NCBI GenBank assembly: GCA_002451695.1
Contig: DKDC01000025.1
Span: 1-13,254, forward strand
Reading direction: 5' to 3'
Length of the DNA: 13,254 nucleotides
DNA from: Prevotellaceae bacterium UBA6858
GTDB taxonomy: Bacteria > Bacteroidota > Bacteroidia > Bacteroidales > Bacteroidaceae
Shown: piece by piece, positions 6,203-13,254 of the stretch
Layout of the letters: every line of letters begins with the position of its first letter
How positions within the stretch are numbered: position 1 is the first letter of the stretch
Notes under the pieces: model-generated
The model's input: only the letters and a program-made list of their open reading frames with translations
What the model was told of the DNA's origin: nothing
Databases searched by the model: none
Made by a program: the position numbers and the translations under genes

Positions 6203-7792
6203 ATGATTCGCAAGTTTGATTTCCTGGTTATAGGCTCGGGCGTGGCGGGAATGAGCTACGCCCTCAAGGTGGCCCGCAGCGGCAAGGGCAAGGTGGCTCT
6301 CGTATGCAAGACAACGCTCGAGGAGGCCAACACCGCCAAGGCGCAGGGCGGGGTGGCGTCGGTTACGAACCTGAAGCTCGACAACTTCGAGAAGCACATC
6401 AAGGACACGATGATTGCCGGTGATTACATAAGCGACCCGAAAGCCGTGGAGCAGGTGGTGAAGGGCGCGCCCGAGGGCATAAGGTTTCTCGTGGAGAACG
6501 GCGTGCATTTTGACAAGAAAAGCGATGGCAGCTTCGACCTGCACCGCGAGGGCGGGCATTCGGAGTTCCGCATACTCCACCACGCCGACGACACGGGCTT
6601 TGAGATACAGCGCGGCCTTATAGAGGCTGTGAAGCATGAGCCGAACATTTGTGTGCTTGAGAACCATTTCGCCGTGGAAATAATAACGCAGCACCACCTT
6701 GGCATAGAGGTTACGCGCCGCACGCCCGACATCGAATGCTACGGCGCATACGTGCTCGACCCCGACACAAAGCGCATCGACACCATACTGTCAAAAGTAA
6801 CCGTTCTCGCAACCGGCGGGGCGGGGGCGGTATATGCCACAACCACCAACCCAAACATTGCCACCGGCGACGGGATAGCAATGGCATACCGCGCCAAGGC
6901 AACGGTGAAGGACATGGAGTTCATACAATTCCATCCCACCGCGCTGTTCCACCCCGGCGAGACCCATCCCGCATATCTCATAACCGAGGCAATGCGCGGC
7001 TATGGCGGCATTCTGAAACTGCCTAACGGCGAGGAATTCATGCAGAAATACGACAAGCGCCTGTCGCTCGCCCCACGCGACATAGTGGCGCGGGCAATAG
7101 ACCACGAGATGAAAATCCACGGTCTCGACCACGTTTGCCTTGACGTTACCCACAAAGACCCTGAGGAGACCAAGAAACATTTCCCTAACATATACAAAAA
7201 ATGCCAGTCGATAGGAATTGACATAACAAAGGAGTACATCCCGGTTGCGCCCTGCGCCCACTATCTTTGCGGCGGCATAAAGGTTGACTGCAACGCCTGT
7301 TCGTCAATCCGCCGCCTGTATGCCGTTGGCGAATGCTCGTGTACGGGCTTGCACGGAGGCAACCGCCTTGCGAGCAACTCGCTAATCGAGGCGGTGGTTT
7401 ACGCAAAGGCTGCCGCCGACCACAGTCTGGCACACATCGGCGAATACGGATTTAACGACAATGTGCCGGAGTGGAACGACACCGGCACTATGACCAATGA
7501 GGAAAAGGTGCTGATTGCGCAGGATGTCAAGGAAGTGGGGCAAACAATGTCTAACTATGTTGGCATTGTGCGTTCCGACCTCCGCCTTCACCGTGCTTGG
7601 ACGCGCCTTGACCTTCTGTATGAGGAGACCGAGGAGCTTTTCAAGCGCGTAAAGGCAACGCGGGACATCTGCGAGCTGCGCAACATGATAAACGTGGGCT
7701 ACCTGATAACGCGCATGGCGATAGAGCGCAAGGAAAGCCGGGGGCTTCACTACACGGTGGACTATCCCAAGCACGCCTACGACCAGAAATAA
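6203..7792 (+). CDS. nadB: L-aspartate oxidase
   Basis: NadB oxidises L-aspartate to iminoaspartate, the first step of NAD synthesis de novo; quinolinate synthase NadA uses the product. The 529-residue length is normal. Seen are the FAD-binding GSGVAGMSYA (11-20), TAKAQGG (44-50), HREGGHSEFRILH (114-126), typical of NadB, HPT (244-246), APRDIVARA (290-298, with the conserved arginine), HYLCGG (353-358), the GECSCTGLHGGNRLASNSL segment (377-394), and a helical C-terminus from about 430. The GGHSxxR motif and shorter length separate it from FrdA. Without oxygen the enzyme can pass its electrons to fumarate. nadA and nadC are not in the window. priA follows after 37 bp in the same direction, so the two may be co-transcribed. 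Confidence 0.96.
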   Translation: MIRKFDFLVIGSGVAGMSYALKVARSGKGKVALVCKTTLEEANTAKAQGGVASVTNLKLDNFEKHIKDTMIAGDYISDPKAVEQVVKGAPEGIRFLVENGVHFDKKSDGSFDLHREGGHSEFRILHHADDTGFEIQRGLIEAVKHEPNICVLENHFAVEIITQHHLGIEVTRRTPDIECYGAYVLDPDTKRIDTILSKVTVLATGGAGAVYATTTNPNIATGDGIAMAYRAKATVKDMEFIQFHPTALFHPGETHPAYLITEAMRGYGGILKLPNGEEFMQKYDKRLSLAPRDIVARAIDHEMKIHGLDHVCLDVTHKDPEETKKHFPNIYKKCQSIGIDITKEYIPVAPCAHYLCGGIKVDCNACSSIRRLYAVGECSCTGLHGGNRLASNSLIEAVVYAKAAADHSLAHIGEYGFNDNVPEWNDTGTMTNEEKVLIAQDVKEVGQTMSNYVGIVRSDLRLHRAWTRLDLLYEETEELFKRVKATRDICELRNMINVGYLITRMAIERKESRGLHYTVDYPKHAYDQK

Positions 7793-7829
7793 AAAACTGC
7801 CGCACGGAAACCATATCATATTAAATATA

Positions 7830-10292
7830 ATGAGGTACGCCGACGTAATAGTGCCTGTTCCTTTGGACGGGTGCTTCACATACAGCATCCCGCTCGAAAT
7901 GGAGCGGGATGTTGTGGTTGGCGGGCGCGTGGTGGTGGAGTTCGGCGTGCGGAAGAAATATTCGGCGATAGTGGCAGGCGTTCACAACACCGCACCCGAT
8001 GCCGGTTTTGGGGTGAAGCCCGTTGCCGAGGTCATAGACACCGCCCCCGTTGTTACCCCTGCGCAGATTTCTTTCTGGAAATGGATTGCCGGCTACTATC
8101 TTTGCTCGTTTGGCGAGGTGATGACGGCGGCAATGCCTGCGGGGATGAAACTTGCAAGCGAGAGCATTGTTTCCCTAAATCCCGATGACGACGGAAACGC
8201 TGTGCTTACGCCTTTGGAACAAAGGGTTGCGGGCATTATTGCCGCAGAGGGAAAAATAAGCATAAGCGCACTTGAAAACAAAACAGGCAGCAAAAATATA
8301 ATGGCAACCGTGCGCTCGCTCTACGACAAGGATGTCGTGAGGGTGAACGAGGTTGTGACGGCAAAATACAAGCCGAGGCAGGAGACGAGGGTTGAGCTGG
8401 CGAAAGAGTTTTTTAGTGAAAAAAAACTGGAAGCACTGAAAATCTCGCTTTCAGGCCATAAGGCGCAACTGAAACTGCTTGAGGAATACCTGAGGATGAG
8501 TTCCGCCGTGGCGGCGATAAAGCTTAGGAACCGCAACATACTGCGCCCGGTTGCCAAGGCGGCACTTGTCAAGGCGGCAAGCCCAAGCTCGCTGAAAACT
8601 CTCCAGAAAAACGGCGTGCTGCAAGTAATAAAAGTTGACGTAACCCGACTAAAAAGCGAGAAGCGCGAATGTATGCCGCCCCAGCCGCTTTCAAAGCCGC
8701 AGAAGTGTGCATACGATGCTATTGCGGCCTCGTTCGCGACAAAAGACGTCTGCTTGCTTCACGGCGTTACTTCGAGCGGGAAAACCGAGATATACATCCA
8801 TTTGATAGCACGCGCCCTTGCCGCCGGGCGGAGTGTGCTGTATTTGCTGCCCGAAATAGCCCTCACCGCACAGATAACAAACCGCCTGCGGCTGTTTTTC
8901 GGGGACGAAATGGGCGTTTACCATTCCAAATTCCCCGACTGCGAGCGGGTGGAAATTTGGAAAAAGCAAATGTCCCCCAAGCCCTACCGCCTGATTGTCG
9001 GGGTGAGGAGCTCGCTGTTTCTTCCCCACAGGAATTTGGGGCTTGTCATAGTTGACGAGGAACACGAGCCGTCGTACAAGCAGGAAGACCCTGCACCGCG
9101 ATACAATGCCCGCGACGCGGCAATAGTCCTAGCCTCGGTGCAGGGGGCGAAAACCGTTCTCGGCACTGCCACGCCAAGCCTTGAAACTTATTCAAACGCC
9201 AAGGCGGGCAAGTATGCGCTAGTAACTCTTTCCGAAAGGTATGGCGACGTGCTGCTGCCCGAAATCCGTGTTGAGGATGTCAAGGAACTGCGCCGCAGGA
9301 AGATTATGAAAACTTCGCTGTCGCCCGAACTTTTAAGCGAAATGGGAAAGGCTCTTGAGGCGCGGCAGCAGGTGATATTGTTCCAGAACCGCAGGGGCTA
9401 CGCCTCCTATCTCGAATGCCGCGACTGCGGTTGGATTCCGAAATGCGAGAAATGTGATGTGAGCCTCACCTGGCACAAAACTTTCAACCGCCTTTCCTGT
9501 CATTATTGCGGCGCGACCTACAGGGTGCCGGATACTTGCCCGGAATGCGGCGGTACGCATATAGGAGACCACGGAGTGGGAACGGAACAGGTGGAGGCGG
9601 ATGTGAAGGAGGCTTTCCCCCAGGCGCGCACCGCACGCCTTGACCTTGACAGCACACGTGGGCGCACGGCATACGACGACATCTTGTCGGCATTCCGCAA
9701 CGGCAGCACCGATGTTCTTATAGGCACGCAGATGGTGTCGAAAGGGCTGGATTTCGACAGGGTGAGGGTTGTGGGAATACTCAATGCCGACACGGCGATG
9801 AACATACCCGACTTCAGAAGTCACGAAAGGGCATACCAGATGATGGCGCAGGTGGCGGGGCGGGCAGGGCGCAGGAACACGCGGGGCATAGTGGTTCTGC
9901 AAACCTCGCAGCCGCAATCTGAACTTGTGGCGCAGGTGGTCAGGAACGACTATGCGGGGATGTACAAGGCGCAGATGCAGGAGCGCGGGCTGTTTGTGTT
10001 TCCGCCGTTTTGCAGGCTTATTTATGTTTTTGTAAGAAACCGCTACGCCAACCGCGCCGACGATGCTGCACGCGCCCTTGCCGAAAGGCTGAAGCCTGTT
10101 TTCGGCGAGAATATGCTCGGTCCTGCAAGCCCGCCGGTGTCCCGTGTGAAGCTCGAATACATACGTCAGATAATGCTCAAGGTGTCCCCTTCGTCCCCGG
10201 CGGGCAAAGTGAGGGAATTTCTTAGAAGTTGCGCCTTGGAGGTGCAGCGTGAGTTCCGCGTGAACATATATTTCGATGTTGACCCGCTGTAA
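7830..10292 (+). CDS. priA: Primosomal protein N', replication restart DNA helicase
   Basis: PriA recognises stalled or collapsed replication forks, unwinds the lagging arm and starts reloading of the replicative helicase. The 820-residue protein has the N-terminal 3' DNA-end-binding domain (about 1-105), a winged-helix-like linker (about 125-180), helicase lobe 1 with Walker A GVTSSGKT (312-319), DEEH (409-412) and GTATPS (445-450), then lobe 2. Within the helicase lies the two-zinc insert with eight cysteines: C530, C533, C539, C542, C557, C560, C570 and C573. GTQMVSKGLDFD (632-643) and QVAGRAGR (674-681) are the late helicase motifs, followed by the C-terminal domain. All key residues are present. 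It is probably transcribed with nadB; a functional link is not evident. Confidence 0.97.
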   Translation: MRYADVIVPVPLDGCFTYSIPLEMERDVVVGGRVVVEFGVRKKYSAIVAGVHNTAPDAGFGVKPVAEVIDTAPVVTPAQISFWKWIAGYYLCSFGEVMTAAMPAGMKLASESIVSLNPDDDGNAVLTPLEQRVAGIIAAEGKISISALENKTGSKNIMATVRSLYDKDVVRVNEVVTAKYKPRQETRVELAKEFFSEKKLEALKISLSGHKAQLKLLEEYLRMSSAVAAIKLRNRNILRPVAKAALVKAASPSSLKTLQKNGVLQVIKVDVTRLKSEKRECMPPQPLSKPQKCAYDAIAASFATKDVCLLHGVTSSGKTEIYIHLIARALAAGRSVLYLLPEIALTAQITNRLRLFFGDEMGVYHSKFPDCERVEIWKKQMSPKPYRLIVGVRSSLFLPHRNLGLVIVDEEHEPSYKQEDPAPRYNARDAAIVLASVQGAKTVLGTATPSLETYSNAKAGKYALVTLSERYGDVLLPEIRVEDVKELRRRKIMKTSLSPELLSEMGKALEARQQVILFQNRRGYASYLECRDCGWIPKCEKCDVSLTWHKTFNRLSCHYCGATYRVPDTCPECGGTHIGDHGVGTEQVEADVKEAFPQARTARLDLDSTRGRTAYDDILSAFRNGSTDVLIGTQMVSKGLDFDRVRVVGILNADTAMNIPDFRSHERAYQMMAQVAGRAGRRNTRGIVVLQTSQPQSELVAQVVRNDYAGMYKAQMQERGLFVFPPFCRLIYVFVRNRYANRADDAARALAERLKPVFGENMLGPASPPVSRVKLEYIRQIMLKVSPSSPAGKVREFLRSCALEVQREFRVNIYFDVDPL

Positions 10293-10330
10293 CGCCGCAT
10301 TTTGCACGGCTGCCAGATGTGCGGTTTTAT
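10293..10330 (+). terminator. Possible weak terminator after priA
   Basis: CCGCA (10295-10299) can pair with TGCGG (10320-10324), followed by TTTTAT, directly after the priA stop. The stem is only five or six pairs with a 20-nt loop, so this is a weak candidate. Confidence 0.3.
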
Positions 10331-10424
10331 AAGCTGCGGAAAGCAAAACATGAAACAAGACAAATAAAACGGCGGTTTTGTGAAATAAACTTTTCGTTTT
10401 GCAAAGCCGTTTCGGATTATTAAA

Positions 10425-10432
10425 TATCTTTG
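10425..10432 (+). promoter_or_regulatory. -7 box upstream of the GH43 gene
   Basis: TATCTTTG matches the Bacteroidota -7 consensus exactly. A TTTG lies at 10398-10401, but the 23-bp spacing is longer than usual. A transcript starting near 10437 would have a leader of about 125 nt before the GH43 ATG, which contains the small reading frame at 10448. Confidence 0.5.
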
Positions 10433-10447
10433 TGGGAAATTAGGGCA

Positions 10448-10564
10448 ATGTACCTTGGCTTCAGCCTTTGCTTGCGCCTGTATGCGGAATCTTTTGGGCT
10501 GGTCTGTGTCATGGAATGCCTTTTTGCAATTAGATATACAATCCGAAAAATGTTTTTCTTATGA
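10448..10564 (+). CDS. Possible small leader reading frame overlapping the GH43 start
   Basis: An ATG about 15 bp past the -7 box opens a 38-codon frame whose TGA overlaps the GH43 ATG as ATGA. The peptide (beginning MYLGFSLCLRLYAESFG) is hydrophobic and cysteine-containing with a few basic residues, and matches no family I recognise. The placement would suit translational coupling, but a 38-codon frame can occur by chance. The opposite strand is also open here and would encode a basic peptide ending YRRKQRLKPRYIALISHKDI. Treat it as a hypothesis. Confidence 0.25.
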   Translation: MYLGFSLCLRLYAESFGLVCVMECLFAIRYTIRKMFFL

Positions 10565-11592
10565 AACGAATAAGGAGTTTTGTGCTTGCGGCAGCAGTGT
10601 CGTGCCTTGCGGTGCTTGGCGCGGAGGAGAGCGTTGCCCGCAAAACATACACCAACCCGGTGATAATGCAGACCACGCCAGACCCGACGGTGATACGCGC
10701 CGGGGACGGCTTTTTCTATCTTTACGGCACGGAGGACACCTACAATTTGCCCATTTACCGTTCGCGCAACCTTGTTGACTGGACGTTTGTGGGTACGGCT
10801 TTCACTGATGCGACGCGCCCCAAATGTGTGAAACCCTACACGCAGGGCATGATTTGGGCCCCCGACATTAACTATTTCAACGGCCAATATGTGCTCTACT
10901 ATTCCATAGGCGTGTGGGGCGAGGCGTGGAAGTGCGGCATTGGCGTGGCTACTGCCGAGCGTCCCGAAGGGCCTTTTGTTGACCGTGGCGTGGTTTTCAT
11001 GGGGCGCGACCTTAACGTGGGCAACTCCATCGACCAGTTCTACATAGAGGAGGGCGGAAAGAAATACATGGTTTGGGGAAGCTATTGGGGCATTTACATT
11101 ATACAGCTCACCAACGACGGTTTGCGTGTCATGCCGGGAACTTCGCCAAGGAAAATATGCAACTCCCAGCTTGAAGGCTCATACATACACAAGCGCAACG
11201 GATATTATTACCTCATAGGCTCAAACGGCAACTGCTGCCAGGACAACGGCAATTACGACGTTGTGGGCTACAAGCTGATATACGGACGCTCCAAGAGCCT
11301 TTTCGGGCCTTATCTCACAAAAGACAACAAGCGCATGATTGACAGCCCCGACAATTACGAAAACCTGCTTTTGCCAAACGACATCTGCCTCGGTCCGGGA
11401 CACAACGCCGAATGGATTGAGGACGACAACGGCGACACATGGATGCTTTATCACGGCTATCTCAGGTCGGCTCTCGAAAAGCAGCGTCTTGTGTGGCTCG
11501 ATCAGGTAAAATGGAAAGACGACTGGCCGTACGTGGAGAACAACGGACCCTCGAAAACCTCGGAAGCCCCTTATTTCAAGGGCGTGGATTAG
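10561..11592 (+). CDS. Secreted glycoside hydrolase family 43 protein (arabinanase/xylosidase-like)
   Basis: The 343-residue protein has an N-terminal signal peptide (about 1-27: MKRIRSFVLAAAVSC, possible cleavage after SVA) and a single five-bladed beta-propeller GH43 domain. The three catalytic acids are visible: D41 in TTPDPTVI (general base), D158 in GNSIDQFYI (pKa modulator) and E205 in LEGSYIHKRNGYYYL (general acid). H281 in GPGHNAEW fits the histidine that contacts the cation in endo-arabinanase-like members. No extra C-terminal sandwich or binding module is present. The likely substrate is an alpha-L-arabinan or related arabinose/xylose-containing glycan, but subfamily cannot be assigned by eye. 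No SusC/SusD pair, sensor or other glycosidase is in the window. nhaD follows after 24 bp. Family is secure; substrate is not. Confidence 0.9.
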   Translation: MKRIRSFVLAAAVSCLAVLGAEESVARKTYTNPVIMQTTPDPTVIRAGDGFFYLYGTEDTYNLPIYRSRNLVDWTFVGTAFTDATRPKCVKPYTQGMIWAPDINYFNGQYVLYYSIGVWGEAWKCGIGVATAERPEGPFVDRGVVFMGRDLNVGNSIDQFYIEEGGKKYMVWGSYWGIYIIQLTNDGLRVMPGTSPRKICNSQLEGSYIHKRNGYYYLIGSNGNCCQDNGNYDVVGYKLIYGRSKSLFGPYLTKDNKRMIDSPDNYENLLLPNDICLGPGHNAEWIEDDNGDTWMLYHGYLRSALEKQRLVWLDQVKWKDDWPYVENNGPSKTSEAPYFKGVD

Positions 11593-11616
11593 AATAACCC
11601 CAACCTAAAAACAAGT

Positions 11617-12963
11617 ATGCTCAATCTTACTGCACTAATAGTAATCGTGTTTATTGTGGGCTATCTCTTCATAGCCCTTGAGAGTGTAACCAAAGTAAAC
11701 AAGGCGGCTGTTGCGCTGCTTATGTTCGTGGCGGTGTGGACGCTCTATATGTTCAACCCCGGGCAATACATCCCCGATGTCCCCCACGACGGCATAGCCT
11801 CGGCCGTGGGCGGGATAATCGAGCGGCATCTCGGCAGCACCTCCACGACGCTGTTCTTCCTCATGGGCGCAATGACCGTCGTTGAGGTGGTTGACCAGCA
11901 CGGCGGCTTCAACTGGGTTAAGTCGGTGATGCACACAAAGTCGAAGCGCGGGCTTATGTGGAGGATTGCCTTCATGACATTCGTGCTTTCGGCCATTCTC
12001 GACAACCTCACAACCTCTATTGTCATGATTATGATTTTGCGCAAGCTCGTCGCCGACCACAAGGACAGGATAGTCTATGCCTCGCTCGTGATTATAGCGG
12101 CGAATGCCGGCGGGGCGTTCTCGCCCATCGGCGACGTTACCACCATAATGCTCTGGAACGCCAACATGATTACCGCCGCCGGCGTTATTTCGGAAATCCT
12201 TGTGCCGTCGGTCGTGGCTCTCGTCATCCCCGCCCTGATAATGCAGACAATGCTGAAGGGCGAGCTTGTCTCGCCTGAGGAGGCGGCGGCTTCTGAAGAG
12301 GAGATAGACGATTTCTCTGCGGGGCAGCGCAAGGCGGTGTTCTTCGTTGGCGTGGGCGGATTGATTTTCGTCCCCATATTCAAGACGCTTACCCATCTTC
12401 CGCCGTTTGTGGGCGTGTTGCTGGTGCTCGGCGTTTTGTGGACGGTAACGGAGATTTTCTACCGCAACCTGCGCCGCACCTACGAAACGGGCGGCATAAA
12501 GAAAAGGGTGTCGAAGCTCCTTTCACGCATCGACATAACCACCATCCTGTTTTTCCTCGGCATACTCATGGCCGTGGCGTGCCTCGAAGAGGTCGGAGTG
12601 CTTGCGGCATTGGGCGGCACGCTCAACGCGGCGTTCGACGGCAACCATTACATTGTCAACGGCATAATAGGGGTGCTTTCATCGATAGTTGACAACGTTC
12701 CCCTTGTTGCCGGCTGCATGGGAATGTATCCGGTTGCCCCGGCTGGCGACTTCGCAATCGACGGCGTTTTCTGGCAGTTGCTTGCCTATTGCGCCGGGGT
12801 GGGCGGAAGCATACTCATCATCGGCAGCGCGGCTGGCGTGGTCGTCATGGGCTTGGAGAAGATAACGTTCGGCTGGTACATGAAGCGCGTGAGTTGGATT
12901 GCCTTTGTCGGCTATCTGGCGGGAATAGTCTGCTACTGGCTCATAAGGACGTTCGTTTTCTGA
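11617..12963 (+). CDS. nhaD: Na+/H+ antiporter, NhaD type
   Basis: This 448-residue inner-membrane protein of the ion transporter superfamily is expected to export Na+ (or Li+) in exchange for H+. About a dozen hydrophobic segments are visible. Charged or polar residues conserved in NhaD sit inside them: L-DN-LTTS (128-134), NAGGAFSPIGDVTT (163-176, with D173) and SSIVDNVPL (355-363, with D359 and N360). The last resembles the first, as expected from the two inverted halves of these carriers. An acidic hydrophilic loop lies at about 218-237. Length is normal and the start at 11617 gives a plausible first membrane segment. It lies 24 bp after GH43 on the same strand, so shared transcription is likely. 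No intrinsic terminator follows; the repeat at 13035 begins 71 bp after the stop. Confidence 0.95.
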   Translation: MLNLTALIVIVFIVGYLFIALESVTKVNKAAVALLMFVAVWTLYMFNPGQYIPDVPHDGIASAVGGIIERHLGSTSTTLFFLMGAMTVVEVVDQHGGFNWVKSVMHTKSKRGLMWRIAFMTFVLSAILDNLTTSIVMIMILRKLVADHKDRIVYASLVIIAANAGGAFSPIGDVTTIMLWNANMITAAGVISEILVPSVVALVIPALIMQTMLKGELVSPEEAAASEEEIDDFSAGQRKAVFFVGVGGLIFVPIFKTLTHLPPFVGVLLVLGVLWTVTEIFYRNLRRTYETGGIKKRVSKLLSRIDITTILFFLGILMAVACLEEVGVLAALGGTLNAAFDGNHYIVNGIIGVLSSIVDNVPLVAGCMGMYPVAPAGDFAIDGVFWQLLAYCAGVGGSILIIGSAAGVVVMGLEKITFGWYMKRVSWIAFVGYLAGIVCYWLIRTFVF

Positions 12964-13034
12964 CAATTGAACGTTGGGCTTTGTGCGATAAATTAATCGC
13001 GTAAGGCGCGAAACGTCAAAAGAGTTGCGCCTCC

Positions 13035-13143
13035 GTAGGGCGTATTGCATACGCCCCGAATTGCGCGGTTTTGCAATGTTGCGGCGGTGTTTGCCTATGC
13101 GGTTTAGGCGGTGGCATGCAGGGCGTATGCCATACGCCCCTAC
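13035..13143 (-). repeat. REPIN-like element, right copy
   Basis: This is the reverse-oriented partner of 103-211, also 109 bp. Palindromes lie at both ends (GGGCGTATTGCATACGCCC at 13038-13056 and GGGCGTAT, GCC.. at 13121-13139), with GTAG and CTAC at the outer edges and a GC-rich spacer. Read on the minus strand it aligns to the left copy end to end with about 18 mismatches and one compensating pair of gaps. Both copies, translated in one frame, give a peptide like VGAY-IRP...NIA..RN.GRM, so spurious reading frames run through them. It lies just past the nhaD stop. Confidence 0.75.
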
Positions 13144-13214
13144 ATATATACCGTTGCAACCAACAGACAACATACATCGTTTATATAATCCTCCAAAACC
13201 CAAAATCAACATGA

Positions 13215-13254
13215 TTTTCAAAACACCCCGAAGACTACATAGGACATGGGAAAA
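13215..13254 (-). repeat. 21-bp family repeat with GTTTTGAAAA tail, right copy
   Basis: On the minus strand the last 40 bases read TTTTCCCATGTCCTATGTAG, ten more bases, then GTTTTGAAAA. They align to 34-73 at about 33 of 40 positions, including the same GTTTTGAAAA tail. The repeat runs off the end of the window, so its full extent and number of units are unknown. Confidence 0.7.

Noticed and set aside
9333..10358. 341-codon minus-strand frame opposite the 3' half of priA
   Set aside because: It is a shadow of priA, rich in His, Arg and Ala with no coherent domain.
10420..10887. 155-codon minus-strand frame upstream of and into GH43
   Set aside because: It is mostly antisense to the GH43 signal peptide and propeller. 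Only its last 30 codons lie outside, and these are noted with the leader frame.
12964..13034. Terminator for nhaD in CGCG-TAAGG-CGCG and GGCGC...GCGCC pairs
   Set aside because: The stems are four or five pairs and no T-run follows, so neither is convincing.
12679..13221. 180-codon minus-strand frame over the nhaD 3' end and the right repeat
   Set aside because: Its N-terminal part is a translation of the repeat (VGAYGIRP...), matching the left-end frame only because the repeat is shared; the rest is antisense to nhaD.

Overview
The window looks like chromosomal DNA of an anaerobic or microaerophilic member of Bacteroidota, probably order Bacteroidales; a gut family such as Muribaculaceae is a guess. 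The evidence is a three-subunit b558-type fumarate reductase/succinate dehydrogenase in the order C-A-B, Bacteroidota-style promoters (-7 box TAnnTTTG, in one case with a TTTG box 19 bp upstream), and an NhaD antiporter and PriA whose sequences read as Bacteroidota-like. All eight main genes look intact and are mostly housekeeping or central metabolism. I see no phage, transposase, CRISPR array, toxin-antitoxin pair, rRNA or tRNA.

Layout. The left end (1-264) holds two kinds of short repeat. Minus-strand genes follow: a DUF805 membrane protein (265-738, own promoter and start), then the frdCAB operon (4387 down to 840). The operon is bounded by a clear promoter at 4451-4481 and a strong intrinsic terminator at 777-822. 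Behind it, also on the minus strand, lies dacB (PBP4-type peptidase, 4730-6001) with its own terminator. A divergent intergenic region (6002-6202) separates dacB from plus-strand nadB (6203-7792) and priA (7830-10292). Then come a secreted GH43 glycosidase (10561-11592) and nhaD (11617-12963), 24 bp apart. The right end (12964-13254) holds the same two repeat families as the left end, in the opposite orientation.

How the genes fit together. FrdCAB would pass electrons from menaquinol to fumarate (or run in reverse), giving succinate. NadB is a flavoprotein of the same superfamily as FrdA and can use fumarate as electron acceptor without oxygen, so its product succinate joins the same pool; that link is inferred. 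PriA restarts replication, DacB trims peptidoglycan in the periplasm, GH43 probably cuts arabinose- or xylose-containing glycans outside the cytoplasm, and NhaD exchanges Na+ for H+.

The least explained material is non-coding. A 109-bp REPIN-like element (two inverted palindromes about a spacer) occurs once at each end in opposite orientation. A separate 21-bp family (T-run followed by CCTATGTCCTATGTAG or close variants) occurs at both ends and as a large hairpin just upstream of the frd promoter. No new protein system was found.
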